From DUNY01 sp964520055 (GTDB taxonomy: Bacteria > Bacillota > Thermosediminibacteria > Thermosediminibacterales > Tepidanaerobacteraceae), in NCBI GenBank assembly GCA_964520055.1, contig CAZFME010000003.1, forward strand, positions 1-57,746: DNA of 57,746 nucleotides, in the 5' to 3' direction. Of this stretch, positions 1 through 7,919 are shown in pieces. The translations under genes were made by a program, and so were the position numbers. Below the pieces are notes generated by a model, which saw only the letters and a list, made by a program, of their open reading frames with translations, did no database searches and had not been told where the DNA came from. Within the stretch, counting starts at the first letter, position 1, and each line of letters begins with the position of its first letter.

Positions 1-87
1 TTATAACCCATAGGAAAGTATAAATTTTAAGACGGCTTTCCGCTACTTGTTTTAAAGTCTATATTTTTTCTTTAGGGAGTGAAAGGT

Positions 88-1374
88 TTGCAAAAAACCA
101 AATTCAATAAACTTGCTATGTTATTTTTAGTAATATTGATTTTGGTCATATCAACAATAAATATTTTTTTGGGACATTTACCTAGGGAGATAAGAATTAT
201 TGAAGGAAAAGAGCAAAAAATAGAATTAAAAATTCCAATGACTTTGCAATTATTTTGTAAAAAACCCTTTTTAATTAACGGGTATTATATAAAAGATAAA
301 CTAATAATCAGCTTGAAAGAACCTTTGGTCTTAAAGTCTGTAGTCAAAGGAACTTATGATTTAGAGTTTAGATGGTTGGGATTTATACCGGTAAAAAGGC
401 TTAAAGTTCATGTATTACCTGAAACTAGGGTGATACCTGGAGGACATTCTCTGGGAGTTAAACTTCGCCCGAATGGGGTTATAGTTGTAGGCTTTGCATC
501 TATAACGGATGAAAACGGTCTAAAACATCAACCGGCTCAAGAAGCTGGTATAAAGGTCGGAGATACCATTGTTATGGTAAATAACCAAAAAATATTTCAG
601 GCAGAAGAATTATCTCAAATAATTGATAAACAAAAATCAGTTCTTGTTACTGTGAAAAGAAATGATATAATATTCGATGTAAATCTAAATCCTATCAAAA
701 ATAATTTCGGCCTTTATCAGATAGGTTTGTGGGTGCGAGATGTAGCGGCGGGTGTTGGCACCCTTACATTTTATGATCCAAAAACTGGCTTTTACGGTGC
801 ATTGGGTCATATAATTACCGATGTAGATACCGGAAAAATTATTGAGGTTGGAGAAGGCGAAATAATCAGGGCGAGAGTTTCATCAATATTCCCCGGCAAA
901 AAGAACCAACCAGGTGAAAAAAAAGGTGTATTTATCAATGAAGAACGAATCATAGGAAATATTATTGCAAATACTTCCTTCGGCATTTTCGGAAAAGCTT
1001 ACCAGCCTTTTGAAAATCCTTTTTACACCTCACTCCCAGTAGCTACTGTAAACCAAGTTCATGAGGGTTATGCAAAAATCCTCACAGTGCTTGAGGGTGA
1101 AAGAATTCAAGAATATGATATCGAAATACAAAAAATAATAAAACAGTCACATCCCAATGGAAAAGGTATGATATTAAAAATCATAGATCATGAATTACTG
1201 GCTAAAACCGGAGGTATTATTCAGGGTATGAGCGGAAGCCCTATTATTCAGGACGGTTATATAGTAGGTGCTGTAACCCATGTATTTGTAAACGATCCAA
1301 CAAAGGGGTACGGTATTTTTATAGAATGGATGTTAAATGAGGTAAATAATTTAAACTTCAGTGAACAAATTTAA
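88..1374 (+). CDS. spoIVB: SpoIVB, SpoIVB-type serine peptidase (S55)
   Basis: Forespore-secreted signalling protease that, in Bacillus, triggers pro-sigma-K processing across the intermembrane space. One N-terminal membrane anchor (about residues 10-30), the family motif GHSLGVKLRP near 124, a PDZ domain at about 130-205, a histidine region YGALGHI, and the nucleophile motif GMSGSP (Ser about 385 of 431), typical of peptidase family S55. The open frame extends to a GTG at 79, but no SD precedes it. AGGGAG at 74-79 sits about 8 nt before TTG at 88, so I prefer TTG. It lies directly upstream of spo0A, the conserved Firmicutes order. The call is very secure; only the start is uncertain. Confidence 0.95.
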   Translation: MQKTKFNKLAMLFLVILILVISTINIFLGHLPREIRIIEGKEQKIELKIPMTLQLFCKKPFLINGYYIKDKLIISLKEPLVLKSVVKGTYDLEFRWLGFIPVKRLKVHVLPETRVIPGGHSLGVKLRPNGVIVVGFASITDENGLKHQPAQEAGIKVGDTIVMVNNQKIFQAEELSQIIDKQKSVLVTVKRNDIIFDVNLNPIKNNFGLYQIGLWVRDVAAGVGTLTFYDPKTGFYGALGHIITDVDTGKIIEVGEGEIIRARVSSIFPGKKNQPGEKKGVFINEERIIGNIIANTSFGIFGKAYQPFENPFYTSLPVATVNQVHEGYAKILTVLEGERIQEYDIEIQKIIKQSHPNGKGMILKIIDHELLAKTGGIIQGMSGSPIIQDGYIVGAVTHVFVNDPTKGYGIFIEWMLNEVNNLNFSEQI

Positions 1375-1401
1375 AATATATAAACAAAATATGGAATGAC
1401 A

Positions 1402-1430
1402 GGAGGTATTTTCCATAGTTTGTCGAATTA
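1402..1430 (+). promoter_or_regulatory. Sigma-H-like promoter with overlapping 0A box upstream of spo0A
   Basis: GGAGGTATT at 1402-1410 and GTCGAATTA at 1422-1430, separated by 11 nt, fit the Bacillus sigma-H consensus RnAGGAwWW-N11/12-RnnGAATww with one mismatch. TGTCGAA at 1421-1427 is an exact 0A box (TGNCGAA) lying on the -10 element. This resembles the Bacillus spo0A sporulation promoter, which is sigma-H dependent and autoregulated. Pattern match only. Confidence 0.6.
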
Positions 1431-1466
1431 ATCATTTATTAATACATTTTTGAGGGGGGATTTTTC

Positions 1467-2258
1467 ATGTTAGAAGATCAAAGAATAAAATTGTTAATTG
1501 CTGACGATAACAAAGAGTTTTGTGATTTGATTGTAGAGTTTTTTGAAAATGAAAAAGATATCAAGATAATCGGTGTTGCCCATGATGGAGTGGAAGTTTT
1601 GGAAAAAACAGAGGAGCTTGGGCCTGAAGTTTTGCTCTTAGATTTAATTATGCCTAATCTTGATGGTCTAGGGGTAATTGAAAGATTATCAAATAAACCC
1701 CAAAGACCGAAAATTGTGGTTCTTTCTGCAGTCGGTCAGGACAAAATTACACAAAAAGCAATTAATCTCGGTGCAGACTATTACGTTGTAAAACCGTTTG
1801 ACCTAAATATTCTTGTGGATCGTGTAAAACAAATGGTTGACAGAAATATACCTTTACAACGCCAAATGCAGAGAAAAACATCAGGTTTTACAACTGACAA
1901 AAAAAATAATTTGGAAGTACTGATCACCAATATTATTCATGAAATAGGAGTACCGGCACATATAAAAGGGTATTTCTATATTCGAGAAGCTATATATATG
2001 GTAATCAACAATGTGGAGTTGCTTTCAGCTGTAACCAAAGAACTTTATCCCAATATCGCAAATAAATACAACACCACCCCAAGTCGTGTTGAAAGAGCCA
2101 TAAGACATGCTATAGAAGTTGCATGGAGCAGGGGATGTGTAGAGACTCTTAACAGTCTTTTCGGATATACTACAACAAAGGATCGAGGCAAGCCAACAAA
2201 TTCAGAGTTTATTGCTATGATTTCTGACAAATTAAGGATGGAGCTTAAGGTCGGGTAA
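1467..2258 (+). CDS. spo0A: Spo0A, master response regulator of sporulation
   Basis: Phosphorylated DNA-binding protein that commits the cell to sporulation by binding 0A boxes. N-terminal receiver domain: acidic pair Asp13-Asp14, phospho-acceptor Asp59 in LLLDLIMPNLDG, conserved Lys in VVKPFD. A linker near 130-145 leads to the C-terminal Spo0A effector domain with the recognition-helix region PSRVERAIRHAIEVAWSRG. 263 residues, the usual length. Strong SD (GAGGGGGG) before ATG. It sits right after spoIVB, as in other spore formers, and carries its own sigma-H-like promoter. A hairpin at 2350-2404 ends the unit. Confidence 0.98.
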   Translation: MLEDQRIKLLIADDNKEFCDLIVEFFENEKDIKIIGVAHDGVEVLEKTEELGPEVLLLDLIMPNLDGLGVIERLSNKPQRPKIVVLSAVGQDKITQKAINLGADYYVVKPFDLNILVDRVKQMVDRNIPLQRQMQRKTSGFTTDKKNNLEVLITNIIHEIGVPAHIKGYFYIREAIYMVINNVELLSAVTKELYPNIANKYNTTPSRVERAIRHAIEVAWSRGCVETLNSLFGYTTTKDRGKPTNSEFIAMISDKLRMELKVG

Positions 2259-2349
2259 CCAAGCGTATCAAAGGTTACAGAGAATACAAAGCCTATAAAT
2301 TCACGGAAAAACCTACTGTGGAAACCTATAAACTGTCGCTCTTCAAGGC

Positions 2350-2404
2350 AACTAACACCTATTTATTGGTAGGTATTTTGCTAATAAATATAGGTGTTAG
2401 TTTA
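2350..2404 (+). terminator. Terminator-like hairpin after spo0A
   Basis: AACTAACACCTAT (2350-2362) pairs with ATAGGTGTTAGTT (2390-2402), and the flanking TTTATTGG and TAATAAAT extend it imperfectly. Only a short T-rich tail follows. From here to 2522 I see no other feature. Confidence 0.6.
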
Positions 2405-2522
2405 TGTTTGATTCTATTATATAAATGGTCAAAAGATAGTGTGTTCTGTTATGATTAGAAATAGCTGAGTGATATTTATTTATTTTACTGTCTAAGCTCT
2501 TATAGAGTTTTTTTTAGTGTTT

Positions 2523-2675
2523 TCAAAGATTTTCAGGTTCTTTTGATAATTGAGATTCCGAAAGCATTAAATCTTTAATTGTTTCACATGTCTTTATTTT
2601 TTCTTTCAAAAACTCCTTAATTTCCGGAGCTTTACCAATTAAAAAAAACTTATTATTAAAAACAATATATTCCAT
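2523..2675 (-). CDS. mciZ: MciZ-like FtsZ inhibitor peptide (50 aa)
   Basis: Small minus-strand gene, divergent from nudF. The 50-residue product begins MEYIVFNNKFFLIGKAPEIK. In Bacillus, MciZ is a 40-residue, sigma-E-dependent peptide that caps FtsZ filaments in the mother cell. From memory the Bacillus peptide contains VVLVGKAWEIRAKLKE; here FFLIGKAPEIKEFLKE matches it, and the following IKDLMLSE resembles VKDWISKP. The Bacillus gene also neighbours nudF. SD GAGGAGAGG lies at the right distance, and a sigma-E-like promoter lies at 2706-2733. Compared with Bacillus it has about 10 extra C-terminal residues. Similarity, context and promoter agree, so I rate this fairly high despite its size. 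Confidence 0.72.
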   Translation of the reverse strand: MEYIVFNNKFFLIGKAPEIKEFLKEKIKTCETIKDLMLSESQLSKEPENL

Positions 2676-2705
2676 CTTTACCTCTCCTCAAACTTGTCTT
2701 AAAAT

Positions 2706-2733
2706 ATTATATGTATATATAAAAAAAATATGT
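2706..2733 (-). promoter_or_regulatory. Sigma-E-like promoter for the mciZ-like gene
   Basis: Read on the minus strand: ACATATT (2733-2727), 13 nt, CATATAAT (2713-2706). The Bacillus sigma-E consensus is roughly kmATATT-N13/15-CATACAhT, so there is about one mismatch per element. The predicted transcript start near 2699 leaves a leader of about 24 nt holding the SD. Confidence 0.55.
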
Positions 2734-2752
2734 TTAATCAGGAGATGGAAAA

Positions 2753-3295
2753 ATGAAGTTTTACGAGACTACATTGAGTTCTAAGAGTATTTTTTCCGGT
2801 CGTTTAATAAAACTCCGCCAGGATGAAGTTGTACTGCCAAATGGGAGAAAATCCACTCGCGAAATTGTGGAACATCCGGGGGCGGTTGCCATAGTAGCTG
2901 TAAATAAAGACAATAACATATTGATGGTAAGGCAGTACAGAAAAGCTATTGAAAAAGAACTTCTGGAAATCCCTGCAGGAAAACTGGAAAAGGACGAATC
3001 TAGGGAAAAGTGTGCTAAACGAGAATTAATGGAGGAAATCGGCTATTATCCTAATGATATAAAATATGTCACGGGTTTTTATACTTCGCCAGGTTTTTCC
3101 AATGAAATGATACACTTATTCTTAGCTAGAAATTTGGAGAAAAAGACGAGAGAGGCCGATTTCGATGAATATTTGCAGGTGGAAAGGGTACCGCTTAGCG
3201 AAGCAATAAGTAAAATTCACAGCGGTGAAATCGCTGACGGCAAAACAATTACCGGCCTGCTTTTGACGTATCCTTTAATAGTAGGTGATTTATAA
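2753..3295 (+). CDS. nudF: ADP-ribose pyrophosphatase, Nudix family
   Basis: Hydrolyses ADP-ribose and related nucleoside diphosphate sugars to AMP and a sugar phosphate. The complete Nudix box (GX5EX7REUXEEXGU) is visible at about residues 76-98: G-K-L-E-K-D-E ... R-E-L-M-E-E-I-G. The N-terminal beta segment with EIVEHPGAVAIVA is typical of the ADPRase subgroup. 180 residues, normal length. SD CAGGAGATGG before ATG. The stop overlaps the next start by one base (TAATG), so translation is probably coupled to the PHP gene. Confidence 0.93.
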   Translation: MKFYETTLSSKSIFSGRLIKLRQDEVVLPNGRKSTREIVEHPGAVAIVAVNKDNNILMVRQYRKAIEKELLEIPAGKLEKDESREKCAKRELMEEIGYYPNDIKYVTGFYTSPGFSNEMIHLFLARNLEKKTREADFDEYLQVERVPLSEAISKIHSGEIADGKTITGLLLTYPLIVGDL

Positions 3296-4473
3296 TGGAA
3301 TGTTTTGCGGATCTACATGTTCATATCGGCCAGGCTAAAAAACATCCTGTAAAGATTACTGCTTCCAAGAGTTTAACCCTTAACAATATTTATGATTACT
3401 GTATTAATAAGAAAGGTATTGATATTGTAGGTATTGTGGACTGTGCTTCACCGTATGTCCTTGAGGAAATTTCAGAACATCTTGAAACTGGAAAGGTAAG
3501 GCCCTTATCCGGCGGAGGGCTCAGGTATAAAGATAAACTTACGATTATTCTGGGAGCGGAGATTGAGACTACAGAAGAGAAAGGGGTAGCTCATAGTATT
3601 GCTTTTTTTCCTTATTATGAACAAATCAAGGAATTTTCAGCGATTATTTCTGAGTATATCACAAATATTACTTTGAGCTCTCAAAAGGCACGCCTACCTG
3701 CAAAAGATTTACTTCAAATGGTGTGCAGTTTGGGAGGTGAACTGATACCGGCACATATTTTCACTCCTTTTAAAAGCTTTTACGGCAGTTGTTATGATAG
3801 GCTTTCATTGGCTTTTGAAAATGAACTGGATGATATCATAGCGGTAGAATTAGGGCTAAGTGCTGATACAGATTTTGCCGATACTATAAGCGAACTTGCT
3901 ACAAAAACATTTTTAAGTAACTCAGATGCCCATTCACTGGGGAAAATTGCACGGGAATACAATAAAATGAAATTAAAATTTCCAGACTTTAAAAATATTT
4001 TTTCAGCGCTGCGAGGCTTGGATAATAATTCGATCATGGCTAATTACGGCCTAAACCCAAAACTCGGCAAGTATCACAGGACTTTTTGCCCTGCCTGTGG
4101 TTACATAGCTGTAGAAGCTCCGTCTGTTGTAAAATGCCGTATTTGCAATAGTGAAGCAGTAACCCTTGGCGTGCTTGACAAAATAGCTCTCATAGCGGAT
4201 CATAAGGTACCTGTTCATCCTCAACATAGGCCATTGTATCAGTATCAGATACCTTTAGAATTTATTCCCGGAATTGGTAAAAAAACTATTGAAAAACTAC
4301 TTTTAAACTTTGATACTGAGATGGATGTTATCCATAATGCTGATATAACACAATTGACTCAGGTTGTGGGAGAACAAAGGGCCGAGAGTATAATACTGGC
4401 AAGAGAAGGAAGATTGGATCTAAAAGTAGGTGGTGGGGGCTTTTACGGTAAGGTTTTAAATGGAAATGTATAA
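3295..4473 (+). CDS. PHP-domain protein, endonuclease Q-like
   Basis: Starts with the PHP metal motif ADLHVH and carries the later PHP motifs (ETTEEKG, PAHIFTPF, SNSDAHS). Next comes a four-Cys zinc site (FCPACGY about 262-268; KCRICNS about 276-282), then a helix-hairpin-helix-like segment (FIPGIGKKTIEKLL). This order matches the endonuclease Q family, which in Thermococcales and some Bacillus cuts 5' of deaminated bases, and the older UvrD-associated conserved family. A role in base-damage repair is inference from the family. Coupled to nudF by a 1-nt overlap. 392 residues, usual length. Confidence 0.8.
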   Translation: MECFADLHVHIGQAKKHPVKITASKSLTLNNIYDYCINKKGIDIVGIVDCASPYVLEEISEHLETGKVRPLSGGGLRYKDKLTIILGAEIETTEEKGVAHSIAFFPYYEQIKEFSAIISEYITNITLSSQKARLPAKDLLQMVCSLGGELIPAHIFTPFKSFYGSCYDRLSLAFENELDDIIAVELGLSADTDFADTISELATKTFLSNSDAHSLGKIAREYNKMKLKFPDFKNIFSALRGLDNNSIMANYGLNPKLGKYHRTFCPACGYIAVEAPSVVKCRICNSEAVTLGVLDKIALIADHKVPVHPQHRPLYQYQIPLEFIPGIGKKTIEKLLLNFDTEMDVIHNADITQLTQVVGEQRAESIILAREGRLDLKVGGGGFYGKVLNGNV

Positions 4474-4524
4474 TCCCGTCCCTTCCGGCATAATATTTTC
4501 TATGGAAATATTATGCCGGAAGGG
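4468..4524 (+). promoter_or_regulatory. 19-bp hairpin covering the spoIIM SD, with candidate sigma-E promoter
   Basis: 4480-4498 pairs perfectly with 4506-4524 around a 7-nt loop. The 3' arm contains most of the spoIIM SD (GGAAGGGGG, 4518-4526). No T run follows, so it is a poor intrinsic terminator. GTATAAT (4468-4474), 14 nt, CATAATAT (4489-4496) loosely resembles a sigma-E promoter. A transcript from it would start in the loop and lack the 5' arm. Confidence 0.55.
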
Positions 4525-4535
4525 GGACTATTTTC

Positions 4536-5168
4536 ATGAATTATTTCCCCAAAATGTTGGTGGAGTACTTTAAAAAAAACATAGTTCAATATATTTTTTT
4601 AAGCATTGTTTTAATTGCCGGTATAATTGTGGGTAGTATTACCGTAAATATGATATCAGATATTCAAATGGAAAGCATATTAAGCTTTATCAACGGTTTT
4701 TTAGCCAACATTGACAACATTTCGGTAGATTGTGCTTCTATCTTTTATTTATCACTGTCAAATAATTTAAAAACCGCTGTTGTATTGATATTACTTGGCC
4801 TTTCAGTTATAGGTCTTCCATTCATATTAGCTGTAATTTTTTTTAGAGGATTCGTATTAGGATTTACTGTGGGTTTTCTAATTGAACAATTAGGGCCTAA
4901 AGGCACAGTTTTATCTGTTTTATCTATTCTCCCCCAGAACTTAATCATATTACCGTGTATTGTTTCAATAGGCGTAACCAGCTTAACTTTTGCCCTAGCT
5001 GTCATTAAAAATAGAATTAAACACTATCAGGAAAACTATTCACAGATGGTAACTGGGTATCTATTGTTAAATCTGTTTTTCAGCTTTTTACTCATCATAT
5101 CCGGCTTAATTGAGGGATATATATCTCCAATATTTATTAAACTTTATACTTATTATCTAAGTCTATAA
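4536..5168 (+). CDS. spoIIM: SpoIIM, stage II sporulation protein M
   Basis: Membrane scaffold of the SpoIID-SpoIIM-SpoIIP peptidoglycan-degrading complex that drives engulfment in the mother cell. 210 residues with about five hydrophobic segments (roughly 17-40, 80-110, 112-135, 140-165, 180-205) and the typical motif FFRGFVLGFTVGFL. The usual clostridial order nudF - spoIIM - xerD is kept. ATG at 4536 follows an SD buried in a strong hairpin (4480-4524), so translation of readthrough mRNA should be weak. A clear terminator follows at 5183-5216. Confidence 0.93.
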   Translation: MNYFPKMLVEYFKKNIVQYIFLSIVLIAGIIVGSITVNMISDIQMESILSFINGFLANIDNISVDCASIFYLSLSNNLKTAVVLILLGLSVIGLPFILAVIFFRGFVLGFTVGFLIEQLGPKGTVLSVLSILPQNLIILPCIVSIGVTSLTFALAVIKNRIKHYQENYSQMVTGYLLLNLFFSFLLIISGLIEGYISPIFIKLYTYYLSL

Positions 5169-5182
5169 ATATGATTACTTCA

Positions 5183-5216
5183 AAACAAAGGCCTATATAT
5201 AGGCCTTTGTTTGCTT
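5183..5216 (+). terminator. Intrinsic terminator after spoIIM
   Basis: Near-perfect palindrome AAACAAAGGCCTAT-ATATAGGCCTTTGTTT followed by GCTTATAA. The T's at the 3' arm make it usable. From 5217 to the xerD SD (about 5482) I recognise no gene or known riboswitch. Confidence 0.8.
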
Positions 5217-5494
5217 ATAAATTAGATTAATTCAAATCCTGAAACTTCTGTACCAAAGTCTTTTATTCGTGCCCTCCACTAGACTGATCTCGGTCATTGA
5301 TACTTTTTTATGTAATGTCCGGTACCTTGCTCTATAACTTGTATTTTGACTCAATAAAAAGTTTGCCTCATATGTAAAGATTAGACGTCTTTCGGGGCTA
5401 AAATAAATCAACCGTTTTACGGGTTATGATTTTAGAAGGAATTATAGACATAATATTGAATATAAAAATAAAGGTAAGATTTAGGAGGAATTGT

Positions 5495-6382
5495 ATGAAA
5501 GACCTTTTGAAAAATTTTCTTGAATATTTATCAGTAGAAAGAGGCCTTGCAAAAAACACTATTGATGCTTATAATCGAGACTTAAAAAGTTACATATTTT
5601 ACCTAAGAACGAAAAACATAACAAACATCGACCATACCAATCGTACAACCATTGTATCTTATTTATTATTAATGCAAAAAAAGGGTAAAGCAAGCAGTAG
5701 CATATCCCGAGCCTGTGCTTCGATAAAATCCTTTTATCATTTTTTGTTTAGAGAGCGAATAATTCATAAAGATCCAACGGCAAATTTAGATACTCCCAAA
5801 CTAGAGCACCGATTGCCCAAAGTGCTAACTGTAACAGAGGTTGAAATGCTATTATGTCAACCTGATATGACAAACCCGTTAGGAATCAGAGACAGAAGTA
5901 TGCTTGAATTACTGTATGCCACAGGTATGAGAGTATCTGAACTTATTTCCATTTCTATGGAAGACATAAATTTGGAAATGGGGTTTTTGCGCTGTATAGG
6001 TAAGGGCTCAAAAGAAAGGATTGTTCCTGTTGGATCTATAGCAATAGAGTATTTAGAACACTATATTTTAAATGCCAGAAAAAAAATATTAGATGATAAG
6101 GAATCCGAAATTCTATTTCTTAATCGACGGGGTGATGCTTTGACACGTCAAGGCTTTTGGAAAATAATTAAAAAATACTCAAAGCAAGCCGGAATTAATA
6201 AAAAAATCACACCACATACGCTTAGGCATTCTTTTGCCACACATCTTTTAGAAAATGGGGCGGATTTAAGATCTGTACAGGAAATGTTAGGCCATGCCGA
6301 TATTTCTACTACTCAAATATATACCCATATAACACGAGATAAAATAAAAGAAGTATATGATAAAACTCATCCCAGAGCTTAA
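5495..6382 (+). CDS. xerD: XerD, site-specific tyrosine recombinase
   Basis: Chromosome dimer resolution at dif with XerC. N-terminal SAM-like core-binding domain (about 1-85, containing SVERGLAKNTIDAYNRDL) and C-terminal catalytic domain with the full set R (GMRVSEL), K (GKGSKERIVPV), HxxR (HTLRHSFATH), H (LGHADIS) and Tyr (IYTH). 295 residues from ATG 5495, which has an ideal SD (TTAGGAGGAATTGT). An upstream in-frame ATG at 5426 has no SD and would add 23 unlikely residues. It stands before dacF as in Bacillus and Clostridia. Likely housekeeping expression. Confidence 0.93.
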   Translation: MKDLLKNFLEYLSVERGLAKNTIDAYNRDLKSYIFYLRTKNITNIDHTNRTTIVSYLLLMQKKGKASSSISRACASIKSFYHFLFRERIIHKDPTANLDTPKLEHRLPKVLTVTEVEMLLCQPDMTNPLGIRDRSMLELLYATGMRVSELISISMEDINLEMGFLRCIGKGSKERIVPVGSIAIEYLEHYILNARKKILDDKESEILFLNRRGDALTRQGFWKIIKKYSKQAGINKKITPHTLRHSFATHLLENGADLRSVQEMLGHADISTTQIYTHITRDKIKEVYDKTHPRA

Positions 6383-6386
6383 AAAT

Positions 6387-6432
6387 GCATAACATTCCTC
6401 CCGTATGGAAAACTATATCAAGAAGGGAGGAA
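6387..6432 (+). promoter_or_regulatory. Sigma-F-like promoter for dacF, overlapped by an anti-SD repeat
   Basis: GCATA (6387-6391), 15 nt, GGAAAACTAT (6407-6416) resembles sigma-F promoters (GYATA-N15/16-GGnnAnAhTR) with about two -10 mismatches. Bacillus dacF is sigma-F dependent. TTCCTCCC (6395-6402) is complementary to the dacF SD GGGAGGAA (6425-6432). The 5' copy lies upstream of the predicted start, so only readthrough mRNA could form the duplex. Confidence 0.5.
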
Positions 6433-6440
6433 CGATATAA

Positions 6441-7598
6441 ATGGTTTATTTTAATAAAAAGGCAGCGTGTATTTTGCTTATTACTTTTCTTATTTTCATA
6501 AAACCGGTCACAGCCCAGCCACAGCTTGACATCAAATCCCCTTCAGCAGTTTTGATGGATGCGGGCACGGGAACGGTACTCTTTGAAAAAAACCCACATG
6601 AAAAAATGGAACCAGCCAGTATCACTAAAATAATGACCATGATTATTACTTTTGAGGCTCTTGATTCAGAGAAAGTTAAGCTATCGGATATTATCAGAGT
6701 CAGTGAAAGGGCATGGAAAACCGGAGGCAGTCAGGTGTTTTTGGGTCCCGGAGAAGAACAGACCCTTGAAACACTTTTAAAATGTATTGTAATCGCTTCG
6801 GCCAATGATGCTTCAATGGCGGTAGCTGAATATGTCGGCGGTAGTGTTGAAGGCTTTGTTAAGCTGATGAATGACAAAGCAAGACAATTAGGAATGAGCA
6901 ATACAAATTTTACAAATCCTCATGGGCTATCTTCTCCTGAACATTACACTACTGCTCATGATATTGCATTGATGTCAAAAGAATTGGTCAAGTACCCTAC
7001 GTTTTTTAAATGGTCAACCATATGGATGGATTATCTTGAACATACTGATAAAAAGCGTGACGCTACAATGCTGGCCAACACCAATAAACTACTTGAAAAA
7101 TACGAAGGCATGGATGGTTTAAAAACCGGTTTTCATAATAAAGCGGGGCATTGCTTTGCCGGTACTGCAAAACGCGGGGATTTTCGATTAATATCAGTAG
7201 TTTTAAATGCGGAAAACAGCAGTCAGAGATTCGAAGACTCAACAAAGCTGCTGGATTACGGCTTTGGACATTACAATTCAATTAGAGTGGTCGAAAAAGG
7301 AATGGTACAAAAAACTGTTCAAGTGGAAAAAGGACATATTACAGATGCGAATGTAATTGTATATGAAGATGTAAACCTTTTAGTAGAAAAAGGCAGGGAA
7401 GACAGAATAAGCACAAAAGTTGAGGTGCCTGATAAGTTATTAGCGCCACTAAAAAAGAATCAGATAGTAGGAACTCTCATAGTTGAACAAAACGGTAAAA
7501 TCGTAAAAAAAGTAAATATGGTTATATCTGAAGATGTGACAAAAGCAAGTTTTATCGAAGTGCTTAAAAGGGTATTTAGTAAATGGCTCCATTTATAA
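6441..7598 (+). CDS. dacF: DacF, D-alanyl-D-alanine carboxypeptidase (low-mass PBP)
   Basis: Forespore-side penicillin-binding protein that trims cross-links in spore peptidoglycan. Signal peptide about 1-25 ending TAQ. Class A carboxypeptidase motifs: SxxK at 60-63 (S-I-T-K), SxN in ASANDAS, and KTG in GLKTGF. The C-terminal beta domain (about 285-360) is followed by an amphipathic anchor helix (FIEVLKRVFSKWL). Placed before spoIIAA as in Bacillus, but here separated from it by more than 300 bases holding a hairpin and a sigma-H-like promoter, so the two are probably not one operon. Preceded by a sigma-F-like promoter. Confidence 0.92.
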   Translation: MVYFNKKAACILLITFLIFIKPVTAQPQLDIKSPSAVLMDAGTGTVLFEKNPHEKMEPASITKIMTMIITFEALDSEKVKLSDIIRVSERAWKTGGSQVFLGPGEEQTLETLLKCIVIASANDASMAVAEYVGGSVEGFVKLMNDKARQLGMSNTNFTNPHGLSSPEHYTTAHDIALMSKELVKYPTFFKWSTIWMDYLEHTDKKRDATMLANTNKLLEKYEGMDGLKTGFHNKAGHCFAGTAKRGDFRLISVVLNAENSSQRFEDSTKLLDYGFGHYNSIRVVEKGMVQKTVQVEKGHITDANVIVYEDVNLLVEKGREDRISTKVEVPDKLLAPLKKNQIVGTLIVEQNGKIVKKVNMVISEDVTKASFIEVLKRVFSKWLHL

Positions 7599-7786
7599 AA
7601 ATATTTCTTTATTTTGTATAAAAAGTATACCTGAAATGAAGATTACGGCACCTATACCTAAGCCAAACCTGTTAATGTTGCTTTGGTCCTAATACCACAC
7701 AGGAACTTGTGGCAATTCACCGTACCGCCGGGCGCATGTTAATATATGTTCTGCACACTGCCCTGCAAAGAGCTTATCTACTATTA

Positions 7787-7822
7787 CAAAGGCTTCCTTA
7801 ATAATATTCAAGGAAGCCTTTG
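7787..7822 (+). terminator. Hairpin between dacF and spoIIAA
   Basis: CAAAGGCTTCCTT (7787-7799) pairs perfectly with AAGGAAGCCTTTG (7810-7822), loop 10 nt. There is little T tail, so terminator strength is uncertain. The rest of the 7599-7860 gap shows nothing I recognise. Confidence 0.55.
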
Positions 7823-7860
7823 CAGTTATGGAGAAAAAATGTAAATCATGGAATATTATA

Positions 7861-7889
7861 GCAGGAAATTCCTTATATTCATCGAATAA
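7861..7889 (+). promoter_or_regulatory. Sigma-H promoter of the spoIIA operon
   Basis: GCAGGAAAT (7861-7869), 11 nt, ATCGAATAA (7881-7889): a full match to the sigma-H consensus RnAGGAwWW-N11-RnnGAATww. In Bacillus the spoIIA operon is transcribed by sigma-H with Spo0A~P. I did not find an exact 0A box nearby. Confidence 0.75.
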
Positions 7890-7919
7890 TTGTAATAGGA
7901 ACAAAGGGGGGGGTGGAGT

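Noticed and set aside
5217..5480. Possible riboswitch or small RNA before xerD
   Set aside because: Some short palindromes (AGACGTCT) but no match to a riboswitch class I know; xerD is not a usual target.
7689..7904. 71-codon minus-strand frame between dacF and spoIIAA
   Set aside because: Lies over the hairpin and the sigma-H promoter, with no SD or recognisable domain.
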